From Alphaproteobacteria bacterium (GTDB lineage: Bacteria; Pseudomonadota; Alphaproteobacteria; Thalassobaculales; Thalassobaculaceae): 34,888 bases of DNA. Shown here one piece after another: positions 24,688 to 33,260 of this stretch. Both the position numbers and the translations under genes were made by a program. The stretch covers positions 1-34,888 of the forward strand of contig JAJEAR010000072.1 of NCBI GenBank assembly GCA_022822665.1. Direction: 5' to 3'. Each line of letters starts with the position of its first letter. Within the stretch, counting starts at the first letter, position 1. The notes beneath the pieces are model-generated. The model did no database searches, had not been told where the DNA came from, and was given only the letters and a program-made list of their open reading frames with translations.

Positions 24688-25005
24688 TCAGTCCCCTTCC
24701 ATCTCCGGCTTCCCTGGCCCGGCGTTCTGTGCGCCCTTCGTCGCCTCGCGCAGCACCCTGCCCGGCCAGAACGACACCACCCGGGCGGCAGGCCGGGTGA
24801 TGAAGGCACCGGTGGTCGGAATCCGCATCGTGCGGGCCGGGCGAAGCTGCACGGAAAGTGTGCCGAAGTCGGGCAAGCGAACCGCCTCGTCCCTGGCGGT
24901 TGCCCCGCTCAATTCCGCGAGCATGGACACGACCGCCGCAGGCGCATGGGCGGTGCCGAGCCAAGTATCGGCGTCGACCTGCCGATCCAGTTCCCTCTGG
25001 TACAT
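24688..25005 (-). CDS. Divergent HU/IHF-family DNA-binding protein
   Basis: The 105-residue protein begins MYQRELDRQVDADTWLGTAH. Its second half aligns with the HU beta-arm: VRLPDFGTLSVQLRPARTMR followed by IPTTGAFITRPAARVVSFWP and GRVLREAT. The first corresponds to the GFGTF...RAARxGRNPxTG region of HU, with Asp for the first Gly and IPTTG retaining the intercalating proline. The second corresponds to the VPxFxPGkxLkdxV end. The first 35 residues fit the HU dimerisation helices poorly. A near-perfect Shine-Dalgarno AAAGGAGG (25012-25019) lies six bases before the ATG, so it is expressed as written. HU/IHF proteins bend DNA and shape the nucleoid; a specialised or decaying paralogue is likely. 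The tail after the arm adds about 14 residues ending PGKPEMEGD. Confidence 0.7.
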   Translation of the reverse strand: MYQRELDRQVDADTWLGTAHAPAAVVSMLAELSGATARDEAVRLPDFGTLSVQLRPARTMRIPTTGAFITRPAARVVSFWPGRVLREATKGAQNAGPGKPEMEGD

Positions 25006-25351
25006 TCCGACCCTCCTTTCCGGATGATCGTTCCCGGCGCGCCCGCTTTTCGGGACGAGGCCGGACGGGCATGTCGTCTAGCCCCCGTCCAGCCCCCGCT
25101 GTGCGACGCGGGCGCGCAAGACATGACTCGCGCGATGCCAGGGCGTCTCTCCTCGCTTGACCGCCCTACCTCCAGTTCTTGCCAGACCACATTGCTCACG
25201 CGGTGGAGCATGAACTGGATTTGATGATCGTAGCGGGAAACCACGAATATCCAGAAATGGACGTCCCTACCGCGACCGGCTCTCCAGCAATTTGCGACAG
25301 CGCATACGCTTTTCAGGGGATTTCCAAGGTCGCAAATCTCAGCCTTTGATA
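25006..25351. other. Gap between HU-like gene and RND pump
   Basis: About 345 bases hold the strong Shine-Dalgarno of the HU-like gene at 25012-25019 and presumably its promoter. A longer minus-strand frame crosses the region (24909-25355) but shares no recognisable motif and reads through the HU-like gene in another frame. Confidence 0.4.
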
Positions 25352-28300
25352 TCAAATCGTCCTCAGGCGTTGCAGGTCGTGTCCAACCGCCAGCATGGCC
25401 GGCATGACGAACAGGATGAGCAATGTCGCCGTCGCCAGGGCGGCCACGATGGTGAGTGCCACGGGGATCAGGAACTGCGCTTGCAGGCTGGTCTCGAAAC
25501 AGAGCGGCAAAAGGCCGCAGATGGTGGTGAGCGAGGTCAGGATCACTGCGCGCAGGCGGTCACAGGCCCCGTCTTCTATGGCCTGCAGCGGCGACTTGCC
25601 TTCCTGCTCATGGTCTGAAATCGCTGCGATGAGCACAATCGAATCGTTGATGACGATGCCGGAGAGACCGATCATACCGATCATCGAGAGGACTGTGAGG
25701 TCGAAGCCGGTGAAGAAATGGCCGAGCGAGACGCCGATGAAACCGAGCGGCACCACCGCCAGCACCGCCAGCGGGCGGGTGTAGCTGCCGAAGATCCAGG
25801 CGAGCACCAGGAACATGCCGGCCAGCCCGATCGCCGCACCGACGCCCATGTCGGCGAAAGTCTCGGCCTGCTCTTCCGCCTTGCCCGCGAAACGCCATTC
25901 GAGACCCTCATCGCCGGCAATCTCCGCCAGGCCGTCCCGCCGGAGCGCGGTCAGCACTACGTTGTTGGTGGTGACGGTCTCGTCCACCTCCGCCGTCACC
26001 GAGACCTCGCGCCGGCCGCGCTCGCGGCGGATGACGTCGTAGCCGCTGGAGGGCGTCACGGTCACCACGGTGCTCAGCGGCACCTCGGTCCCGTTCGGGC
26101 CGAAAAGGTAGAGCGCGCCGAGCCCGCCCGGATTCTCCGTCTGCCGCACCCTGACCTCGACCTCCTCATCGCCCCTGGCGAAGTGGAGTGCGACATCGCC
26201 CGCGATCGCTCTGCGAAGCTGGCTGCCCGCCCGCGCGATGTCGAAGCCCATCGCCCGGCCCGCCGGCGTCACCCGAAGTTGCATTTCCCGGTTGCCGTAG
26301 GCGAGGTTGTCTTCGATGGCGCTCACGCCCGGGTATGAAGCCAGAAGGGCCTTCACGCGGCGGGCCGACGCCTTGAGCTCGTCGAGGCTGTCGCCGGACA
26401 GGCGCACGTCGATCTCGCGTCCGGGCGGCCCACCAGTCGCGGCGCGAATAGTCAGCACGTCGGCCCCGACGATCGGCCCGTTGCCGTCCCGCCATGCCTG
26501 CACGAAAGCTTCAGTGCGCACGTCACGCTTGTCGGAATCGACGAGTTGGACGACCACAACACCTACCGTGTCGTCGAGCCGGTGCAGGCCCGAAAGCGCC
26601 TGATTACGCTGCATGCCCTGGACGATCAGCGAGGTATGCACGAGGCCAGGCTCCCTGAAGTCCTCGGCCGCGGCGCGGGCACCCCGCTCGATCTGCAGGA
26701 GGCGTTCCAGCGTTTCCTCGCCGGTCGTGCCCGGAACCATGCGAAGGTTCGCGAAGATGGTGTTCGGCTCGACGGACGGGAAAAAGGTGAAGCCGATGCG
26801 CCCGCTGGCCGCAATGCCGAGACTGACGAGGAAGAAGCCGACCGCCAGCGCCAGTACCAGGTAGCGGTGGACAAGCGCGTGGCCCACCATGCGCCGGAAC
26901 GACCCCTCGCGGAAGCGGCGGAAGCCCTCGTCGAATCCCCTGCGGAAGCGCGAGGCCCGGCCCTCGGCGGCGCCTGCTGTCGCGGCAATCGAATGACGCA
27001 GATGACCCGGCAGCACCAGGAAGCACTCCACCAGGCTCGCTACCAGCGCCAGCACCACGATGATCGGGATTTCCCGGATGATCTGCCCTATGACGCCGCC
27101 GATCAGGATCAGCGGCAGGAAGGCTGCGATGGTGGTGAGGCTGGAGCAGAATACCGGACCCGCCATGCGCCGGGCACCTTCCACCGCGGCCTCCAGCGGG
27201 CTGCCGCCCCGGCGCGCGCGGGTTTCCGCATGTTCGGCCACAACGATGGCATCGTCCACGATCAGGCCGATGGCCAGGACAGTTCCGAACAGCATGATCA
27301 TGTTGACGGAATGCCCGAGGCCCCAGGCAAGCGCCATCGTGGCGAGAAGTGCGGCGGGGATGCCGGCAGCCACCCACATCGCCGTGCGCACGTTCAGGAA
27401 CACGAACAGCACGATCAGCACGATGACCAGACCGCCAAGGCCGTTGCGGACCAGCAGGTCGATGCGCTGGTCGATCAGCTCCGCCGCCGCGTCGTAGCGG
27501 TGTACAGAAACTCCCGGCGGCAGTGTGGGCACCAAAGCGTCCAGGAACCGGTCGGCCGCCTCGGCCGTTTCCAGCGCGTCGGCGGTCGTCGCCCGCTTGA
27601 CAATGAGCTCGACCGCCGGGCGACCGTTGAACCAGACCCGCGGCTGGTCCTCGTTCCAGGCTTCGCTCACCTCCGCAATCTCGCCCACGGTCAACCTGCG
27701 TCCGTCCGGGAACGCCCGGACCTCGATGGCGGCGACTTCCTCCGCCGTGTGGGCAAGCCCGAGCGAGCGGACGCGCGAGACTGCGCGCCCGCCCGTGTCG
27801 CCGGCGGGTATGTCACGCGAGGCGCCGGCGATGCGAGCCGATATTTCCGAGATCGGCAGGTCGAGCGCGAGCAGCCGCTGCTGGTCCGCCTCGACCAGGA
27901 TCCACTCGTCGCGGACCCCCACCATTTCCACTTCATCGACCCCGTCACGGATCAGCCCGTCACGTATCCGGTTCGCCCATGTCTTGAGCGTGCGCTCTGG
28001 GAACTCCCCCGACACCACAATGCGCAGGAGGTTCTCGTAGCGCACCACGCGCCGGATCCAGGGCGTCTCACTGTCCTCGGGCAGGGTCGCGACGCGCGAC
28101 ACGGCCGCCTCCACATCCGCCACCGCCGCCTGCATATCGGTCCCGGCCTCAAACACGATCCGAATGTTCGCGAGACCATCCTGGGAGTTGGAAATCACCC
28201 GCTTTACCCGGTCGAGGAAGCGGACCTCCGGATCGAGTGCCTGGACGATGGTGTTGTCCACATCTTCCGCCCCGGCCCCGGGCCAGGCCACGGAGATGAG

Positions 28301-28429
28301 GACCGCGTCAATGCCATAATTCGGGAAGAACTGCTTGTTCATCCGGGAGAGCGCCAGCAACCCGGCCACCAGCATCGCCGCCAACAGCAGGTTTGCCGCT
28401 GTGGGGTGGCGGGCGAACAACTTAATCAC
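25352..28429 (-). CDS. RND-family efflux transporter, permease subunit
   Basis: The 1025-residue inner-membrane pump begins at a GTG (28429) with MIKLFARHPTAANLLLAAML, the typical first transmembrane helix. The pore domain carries LISVAWPGAGAEDVDNTIVQ. The central helices have MIMLFGTVLAIGLIVDDAIV, with the Asp-Asp of the proton relay, and AGPVFCSSLTTIAAFLPLIL. The second half repeats the layout, with MIGMIGLSGIVINDSIVLIA and AVILTSLTTICGLLPLCFET, ending FVMPAMLAVGHDLQRLRTI. Length is normal for the AcrB/CzcA/MMPL-type superfamily. The substrate is not readable. Its start overlaps the stop of an adaptor-protein gene by three bases (GTGA), but only the 3' end of that adaptor remains, so the pump has lost its local partner. 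No outer-membrane factor gene is present. Confidence 0.95.
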   Translation of the reverse strand: MIKLFARHPTAANLLLAAMLVAGLLALSRMNKQFFPNYGIDAVLISVAWPGAGAEDVDNTIVQALDPEVRFLDRVKRVISNSQDGLANIRIVFEAGTDMQAAVADVEAAVSRVATLPEDSETPWIRRVVRYENLLRIVVSGEFPERTLKTWANRIRDGLIRDGVDEVEMVGVRDEWILVEADQQRLLALDLPISEISARIAGASRDIPAGDTGGRAVSRVRSLGLAHTAEEVAAIEVRAFPDGRRLTVGEIAEVSEAWNEDQPRVWFNGRPAVELIVKRATTADALETAEAADRFLDALVPTLPPGVSVHRYDAAAELIDQRIDLLVRNGLGGLVIVLIVLFVFLNVRTAMWVAAGIPAALLATMALAWGLGHSVNMIMLFGTVLAIGLIVDDAIVVAEHAETRARRGGSPLEAAVEGARRMAGPVFCSSLTTIAAFLPLILIGGVIGQIIREIPIIVVLALVASLVECFLVLPGHLRHSIAATAGAAEGRASRFRRGFDEGFRRFREGSFRRMVGHALVHRYLVLALAVGFFLVSLGIAASGRIGFTFFPSVEPNTIFANLRMVPGTTGEETLERLLQIERGARAAAEDFREPGLVHTSLIVQGMQRNQALSGLHRLDDTVGVVVVQLVDSDKRDVRTEAFVQAWRDGNGPIVGADVLTIRAATGGPPGREIDVRLSGDSLDELKASARRVKALLASYPGVSAIEDNLAYGNREMQLRVTPAGRAMGFDIARAGSQLRRAIAGDVALHFARGDEEVEVRVRQTENPGGLGALYLFGPNGTEVPLSTVVTVTPSSGYDVIRRERGRREVSVTAEVDETVTTNNVVLTALRRDGLAEIAGDEGLEWRFAGKAEEQAETFADMGVGAAIGLAGMFLVLAWIFGSYTRPLAVLAVVPLGFIGVSLGHFFTGFDLTVLSMIGMIGLSGIVINDSIVLIAAISDHEQEGKSPLQAIEDGACDRLRAVILTSLTTICGLLPLCFETSLQAQFLIPVALTIVAALATATLLILFVMPAMLAVGHDLQRLRTI

Positions 28430-28593
28430 GGCGCCCGGGCCTCGACGCCGGGGGCAATCTCCGGGACGCGCGTCAGCACGATGCGCTCGCCGTCCCCCAA
28501 CGGTCCCCGCTGCGGGCAAACCTCCGCGCCGACGCAACAAACCCTCTCGCCCTCGACATGCAAGACTCCCCCGCCTCTAGTCCGAGATGCACC
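28426..28593 (-). pseudogene. Remnant of RND periplasmic adaptor (membrane fusion protein) gene, 3' end
   Basis: The minus-strand frame upstream of the pump, joined to it by a GTGA overlap, reads VLHVEGERVCCVGAEVCPQ, then RGPLGDGERIVLTRVP, then EIAPGVEARAP and a TGA at 28426-28428. This is the C-terminal barrel/beta-sheet end typical of HlyD/AcrA-type adaptors, where ...GLxxGERIVLTxVP...G(M/V)xV... closes the protein. An in-frame TGA at 28600-28602 and no start cut off everything upstream, and a decayed IS30 element follows. It is a stub of about 55 codons, not a functional adaptor. Confidence 0.65.
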
Positions 28594-28830
28594 ACAGGGT
28601 CATGTTCTGCGCTCGGGCTACACCCTCGCTCCGGACATGGCCCGGTGACAGGGATTCGTGGCTGATATCCTACCAAGTTTGAGCGTAGTCCTGCTCTTGT
28701 GACAGGAGCAAGGTCGGTCGGGCGCACGGAAAGCGTGGCCTGAGTGACTCCCGGCAGGCTGCGACCGGTCCCTCGGTTTTCGTCGGGCCGGTTCTTGCGA
28801 TGGACGACCGAGGACGGTGTCTGTGAGGGA

Positions 28831-29796
28831 GGGTGAAACTGGTGGAACACGTCGGCCGGGGTCCTGTAGCCAAATACCTTTCACGGTCACTCGTTGAGAC
28901 GGTCCTGGACTGCCTTGACCTTGGGGTCGGCGATGTGGCGGAAGTCTGCCCCCTTCGGGAGGTACTCCCGGACCAGGATGTTGTTGTGCTCGTTCAGGCC
29001 GCGCTCCCGGCAGTGGTACGGTGCGGCAAAGAAGAACCCGGCGCCGAGCGCCTTCGCCACCCAGGCATGGCCCACGAACTCCTTGCCGTTGTCCGCGGTG
29101 ATCGTGTGGACCAGGGGCGCACAGTGGCAGCAGCATGCTCAGGAGGGCGGTACCGACCGACAACGCCGTCTTCCTGCCACCCCCTCGGGAAGAGCGTGCA
29201 TTCGACGCACGCGCCACCAGGGACACACCGCTGCGCCGTTGTGGCCTTTTCCGATCATCGTGTCCGCCTCCCAGCCCCCAACCCGTTCCTTCGCCTCCAC
29301 CACCGCCGGACGCCCGGGTGTATCTACGCGACCCGGGATGTGACCGCGGCCCGCGTGCCGCCCGGCCTTCCAGTTCGACTTCTTTCCGCGGCAACGCAGG
29401 CACAGGTAAAGCCGGCCGCCAGCCTCCCGGTCGGAACGGACGTAGCTGCAGATCCACTGAAGGCCTGCCACCGTGACCCCCGCATTCTCGTCCGACCGGC
29501 ACTCTGCTCGGGGCTCCAGTCCTGGAACAGCCTGTCCTGCAGCATGCGCCAAAGGTCCGGCGTCATCTTCCTGGGAACCGACACGGCCGCGATTCGTTGC
29601 ACTACGCCGAAGCCTTGCCATGCACCTGCCTGTGACGATAGCCACGAACGCTCCAGTTCCCGCTCGCCTCGCGCCAGACCGTCGTCCGGTCCCGGCCCAG
29701 CTGTCGTGCAGTCGCCGGACCAGACAGGCCGCTTTTCCTCAGCGCGTAAATCTGGCATCTCTCTTCATGGGTCAGGTGGTGGTAGCTCGACGGCAT
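28831..29796 (-). pseudogene. Decayed IS30-family transposase
   Basis: Read on the minus strand, pieces of one transposase lie in order but in several frames. The N-terminal helix-turn-helix is YHHLTHEERCQIYALRKSGL (29796 down to about 29602). Next comes KMTPDLWRMLQDRLFQDWSP, then the first catalytic aspartate in ERVGGWEADTMIGKGHNGAA. The second Asp follows in VHTITADNGKEFVGHAWVAK, and then ERGLNEHNNILVREYLPKGA with the final Glu. YRTPADVFHQF closes it near 28835, after in-frame stops. These are the DDE hallmarks of IS30. At least three frameshifts and two stop codons make it inactive. No terminal repeats were placed confidently. Confidence 0.85.
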
Positions 29797-29897
29797 GACA
29801 GTCTCCGGGCTTCGACACTGGGACTGTCGCCGCTACCTGACTTTCACGCAACATGGCGTGCGCAAGACACAGCTTCCCACCACCTGTGCTGTTGCAC

Positions 29898-29926
29898 TTC
29901 AGAGTGGCACGGGGGTCCCGTATATT
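29898..29926 (+). promoter_or_regulatory. Candidate sigma-70-type promoter of the sulfotransferase gene
   Basis: TTCAGA (29898-29903; four of six consensus bases) and TATATT (29921-29926; five of six) stand exactly 17 bases apart. Predicted transcription starts near 29933, about 64 bases before the AGGAGG-supported start codon. Confidence 0.45.
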
Positions 29927-29986
29927 CGACAGGGCAGTTGCGAACGGCCCCCTGACCCGAAGGGGCGCCGGCCAATCGGGCCCACC

Positions 29987-29992
29987 AGGAGG
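29987..29992 (+). promoter_or_regulatory. Shine-Dalgarno AGGAGG suggesting a TTG start
   Basis: A perfect AGGAGG lies four bases before an in-frame TTG (29997) but sixteen bases before the first in-frame ATG (30009). The TTG is therefore the better translation start, unless spacing is exceptionally long. Confidence 0.5.
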
Positions 29993-29996
29993 AAAT

Positions 29997-31055
29997 TTGG
30001 GACAGGCCATGGATATCCCTCCGGCAATCGTCGTCAGTTCCGGACGCTGCGGTTCGACCATGCTGTCCGACATCTTGAACTCGCATCCAGACATTCTCAG
30101 CATATCAGAGTTGTTTATCTTGCAGGGTCGCGCCCTGTTTAATTTTCGGCGCCTGTCCGGCAACGAGATGTGGAGTATCGTCAGCAGGCAGACAAGGGCG
30201 CAGCGTCTGCAACTCAGCACCGACTCCGATGCACTCTTATATCCGGTCGGCACTCCGCGCGCACGCTATGCTGGCGCGGAGATACCTCCAATTTCGTGGG
30301 TTGCACTTCCGCATATCACCGACCGGCCCGACGACCTGCTCGACGAGCTCGAGCCGGTGATCCGCTCGCAGCCGCGCCAATATGCGGCCGATCATTATCG
30401 GGCGATGTTCGCATGCTTGCGCCGGAAGTTCGACCGAAAGGTCTGGGTGGAGCGCTCGGGCGGGGCCGGGATGTACGCGCCCAGATTGGCAAGAATGTTT
30501 CCCGAGGCGAAGTTCATCCATCTCTACCGCGATGGACGCGATACCGCCATATCGATGCAAAAGCACCCCGTATTCCGCGAAGCCATGCGCTATATCGTGA
30601 CCATGAGGGAGTACGGTGTGGATGCGTTGAAACCGATGACCGGGGTCTCCGGACATTCGTTTCGGGACTGGGCAAAGCTGCGTACACAGCTTCTGATATA
30701 TGTCATCTTTTTGTTCAAAAGGGCCAGGGATCGGGAACTTACGCTGCCCGAATTCGGGAAATTCTGGTCGGATATAGTGGACTTGACGGATCGATTTCTG
30801 GACACGCTTCCGCCGGAAAGGGTGCTGCGCGTGCGGTTCGAAGACATGCAGAGCGAACCGGAGAAGGAAATCGCTCGCATCGTGCGGTTTCTCGACCCGT
30901 CTCTCGAAGATCCGGACTGGGTAAAGGAAGCCGCGCAAATCCCCCGCCCGACGCGTTCGAGGCTGGGAGACCTCGTCCCCGCTGAGCGGGCCGCATTGAC
31001 CGAATCCTGCCGAAGGAGTCTCCAACGCCTCGGTTACGACCTGCGGGAAGAATGA
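29997..31055 (+). CDS. Sulfotransferase-family protein
   Basis: From TTG 29997 the protein has 352 residues; from ATG 30009 it has 348. The 5' phosphosulfate loop is IVVSSGRCGSTMLSDILNSH, near residue 9 from the ATG. It resembles P-loop sulfotransferases, and the 3' phosphate motif is FIHLYRDGRDTAISMQKHPV. WVERSGGAGMYAPRLARMFP precedes that motif. LRVRFEDMQSEPEKEIARIV near residue 290 matches the later conserved region with the RxEDl motif. Such enzymes move sulfate from PAPS to sugars, lipids or peptides; the acceptor is unknown. The gene starts 200 bases from the IS30 relic with its own promoter candidate, and no pathway partner is adjacent. Confidence 0.88.
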   Translation: MGQAMDIPPAIVVSSGRCGSTMLSDILNSHPDILSISELFILQGRALFNFRRLSGNEMWSIVSRQTRAQRLQLSTDSDALLYPVGTPRARYAGAEIPPISWVALPHITDRPDDLLDELEPVIRSQPRQYAADHYRAMFACLRRKFDRKVWVERSGGAGMYAPRLARMFPEAKFIHLYRDGRDTAISMQKHPVFREAMRYIVTMREYGVDALKPMTGVSGHSFRDWAKLRTQLLIYVIFLFKRARDRELTLPEFGKFWSDIVDLTDRFLDTLPPERVLRVRFEDMQSEPEKEIARIVRFLDPSLEDPDWVKEAAQIPRPTRSRLGDLVPAERAALTESCRRSLQRLGYDLREE

Positions 31056-31314
31056 TCCTGTCTCCGGTCGACCTGCGGATCGTTTATCGGGAGGTCGATG
31101 ACAGCCGAACCGTAGAAGCTCTATACCTCGTTCCCGATGTGCGGCACGCCATTCCGGTGCCGATCGGCTTCATGAGCGACTGATCGTATCGGACACTCAA
31201 GGATCGGAACCCTGCGCTTGGCAGCCACCTGAAAGCCTTCGCGGGGCCTTCGTCGGACATCGAGATGGACTTGCCCAGATCGGGCACCGGGACTGTTCTT
31301 CCGGCAGTGGGCAA

Positions 31315-32127
31315 TCAGGCGCGGGCCAGCCACCGGGCGCGGAGGCTGATCAGAACCATCGCGAGCGCGGCCATCGTCCGAGAGAGCCAGCCGTTGGGCT
31401 TCAATCCGACCGCCTTGAAGATCATCGTCATGCCGCGCCGGGTATGGTGCGGGCGGTAGAGGGCGTAGTGCTCGCGCATATAGGCACGGTTTGCCTGTTT
31501 GCGGTCGTAGGTGCCGCCGTCCGCATTGGCGGCGAACCAGGCATAGGCGAGCTCGTCGTCCTCGGTCTCCATGACGCGAACGAAGGCGATGTGGATGCGC
31601 TCGACCTTGTTCAGTCGCTCGTTCGCCAGATAGCGCTTCATCACCCGGTAGAAGAGCGCGTAGTGGCGCAGCTCGTCCGCCGCGATGCGCTTGCAGATCG
31701 CCCTCAGCAGCGGTTCGTCCGTCCGGTCGGCCAGTGCCAGATAGAACGAGGAGGTGCCGACCTCCACCATGCAGCGCGCGATCATCTCGCCGGTCCGCGA
31801 GCCGCGAATCGAGGCGTCGGCATCGACCTGGATGGAATATCCGGCGCGGAAGCGGGCGAGCGCGGCGTCGTAGTCAAACGAGGGATCGGCCAGCTTCGCC
31901 CAGCGGCCCAGCACCACGCCGTGCTGGACTTCCTCATGCGCCCAGCCGTTGATCAAGTCGCAAACCTGCACATCGTCCGCGAAGACGCGGTTCAGGTAAG
32001 CCGCATAGTCGCGCCCGTTGGACTCGACCATGCTGGCCGCCTTGATCAGCGGGATGAGGTTCGGATCGACCCGCTCGGGATCAAACGCCTCCCACGGCAG
32101 TTCTTCCGGAGACCAACGGCCCGACAT
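31315..32127 (-). CDS. Ferritin-like diiron protein
   Basis: The 270-residue protein has the four-helix diiron signature: Glu35 (SMVESNGRDY), Glu65/66-x2-His69 (WAHEEVQHGVVLGRW), Glu122 (RCMVEVGTSSFYLAL) and Glu152-x2-His155 (AADELRHYALFYRVM). The WxxEExxHG helix resembles acyl-ACP desaturases, but the protein is shorter, so ferritin-like oxidase/oxygenase is the safer call. A C-terminal hydrophobic segment (LSRTMAALAMVLISLRARWL) could associate with the membrane. The ATG is preceded by GAGG and GAGGAG. It sits alone, minus-strand, between a sulfotransferase and relics of mobile DNA. Confidence 0.82.
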   Translation of the reverse strand: MSGRWSPEELPWEAFDPERVDPNLIPLIKAASMVESNGRDYAAYLNRVFADDVQVCDLINGWAHEEVQHGVVLGRWAKLADPSFDYDAALARFRAGYSIQVDADASIRGSRTGEMIARCMVEVGTSSFYLALADRTDEPLLRAICKRIAADELRHYALFYRVMKRYLANERLNKVERIHIAFVRVMETEDDELAYAWFAANADGGTYDRKQANRAYMREHYALYRPHHTRRGMTMIFKAVGLKPNGWLSRTMAALAMVLISLRARWLARA

Positions 32128-32468
32128 GATCCTCGAAACTCCTCAAGCGCACTGAGGGCAACCCCTCTTTCCTCCAACTGTCGCCGACACGTTCGGGGGA
32201 AACAAGAAACAATCACCACCAAACCGGAATTCCTACTTTCGGGAGCTGTAGGAGGCCGGGCTTCCGCTAGCAGCTTCAGGTCAGTGGCCCGCCGCTGCGG
32301 CGGGCCACGGCACAGGGCGTCGGCGGAGGACGAAGAGGATGAGGGCGAGCCTCCGAGCGTGCGTGCGGCGGCAGAACCCGGGGCTCCGGATGCCAGGCTT
32401 TATCGCTGGATCAATGACGCCGTCCTTTCCAACGTCCGGACGTGCCCGGGACGCCGATCCGCATCCGG
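32128..32468. other. No recognisable gene
   Basis: Upstream of the ferritin-like gene this stretch contains its ribosome-binding and promoter region, then GC-rich DNA with short arginine-rich frames. I see no family motif before the recombinase-like relic. Confidence 0.4.
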
Positions 32469-32714
32469 ATGGGCGCCGGCTTCCACGACAGGTCCCGTCT
32501 CGATCCACCGGAAGGGCTCGTCCCGCTCCGGGAGGCGATGCGGCGCCTCGGCGTGTGACGCCAGGCGGTGTGGCAAAGGGCCGCGCCCGGGCAGCAGGAT
32601 TCCCGGCACGTGAAGCGGGGGGCCGTCCACGGCCTCTACATCTGGCGGGAAGCGGATGAGCCTCTGCTCTTCAGGGGAGCGCGTCAGGACCTGGAGATCC
32701 GCGGCGATGTGTGA
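32469..32714 (+). pseudogene. Relic of a helix-turn-helix DNA-binding/excisionase-like segment with an in-frame stop
   Basis: The plus-strand frame reads MGAGFHDRSRLDPPEGLVPL, then REAMRRLGV, a TGA at 32556-32558, then RQAVWQRAAPGQQDSRHVKR and LYIWREADEPLLFRG before a final TGA at 32712-32714. The pattern lvplrEAxRRLGVsRQTVWQRvkrGelxxxhVkrG is a common excisionase-type helix-turn-helix, found alone or at the end of site-specific recombinases. The stop codon falls exactly where the motif has a serine or threonine. I infer a decayed recombinase or accessory gene; the alignment is by eye. Confidence 0.4.
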
Positions 32715-32750
32715 CGATGACGGGCCTCCCTCTTTCCGTAAAGACCGCCG

Positions 32751-33260
32751 TTGGCCGCATCGGGCCCCTTCGGGCAGCGATCGCCGGGACGTTTCGGGCT
32801 CGGCCCCGAAATCCCTGGAGACATCGCCTGCCAGGCGCTTGCCGCGACCGTCGGGCGCACGATCAGGCGGCCCGATCGGCGTTTGAAGGCTTCCGCCGGC
32901 CGTTCTCACTGCGCAAAGGTGCCAATTGGTTTCGCGGCGATCCAGGCCGTTCCCGAATTATCCCCTTGTTCCAGCACGTTGGGAGCCGATTTGGGAAATC
33001 GGAAACCTCGGCCGGAGCCTGAGCAGTACTATGGATAAATCGAGAACCGCCTCCACTACCCCCGAGACTTCAGCTACGACGAGGGCCGGTGCCGGGCGTG
33101 GGCCCGCCATATGCCGCGCAGGCTCTTCTGCGTGACAAACGCGCCCGTCTCCCTCGTGCGCGCTCACGAGCGCTTCCCCTTCCTGCCCGTGGCCAACCGA
33201 CACTACGCCGCCCGCGCCCTAAAGGTCCTCGTTGCAATCGTGATCGCGCCGACCCCCTGA
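32751..33260 (+). pseudogene. Relic of a DDE transposase C-terminus (ISAs1-like)
   Basis: One plus-strand frame runs through PEQYYG, a TAA at 33036-33038, then IENRLHYPRDFSYDEGRCRA, then RHMPRRLFCVTNAPVSLVRA and FPFLPVANRHYAARALKVLV to a TGA at 33258-33260. The block (W)xIENRLHYvRDxxydEDrcR...lxNaaisivR is the usual end of H-repeat/ISAs1-type transposases, followed here by the ANRHYAARA tail. The upstream 95 codons in the same frame are not recognisable. Decayed, inactive fragment. Confidence 0.5.

Noticed and set aside
26546..28648. 700-codon plus-strand frame
   Set aside because: Antisense shadow of the RND pump gene; His/Arg/Gln-rich, with no recognisable domain.
28594..28830. Terminal inverted repeats of the IS30 relic
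   Set aside because: Comparison of both flanks by eye gave no pair good enough to report.
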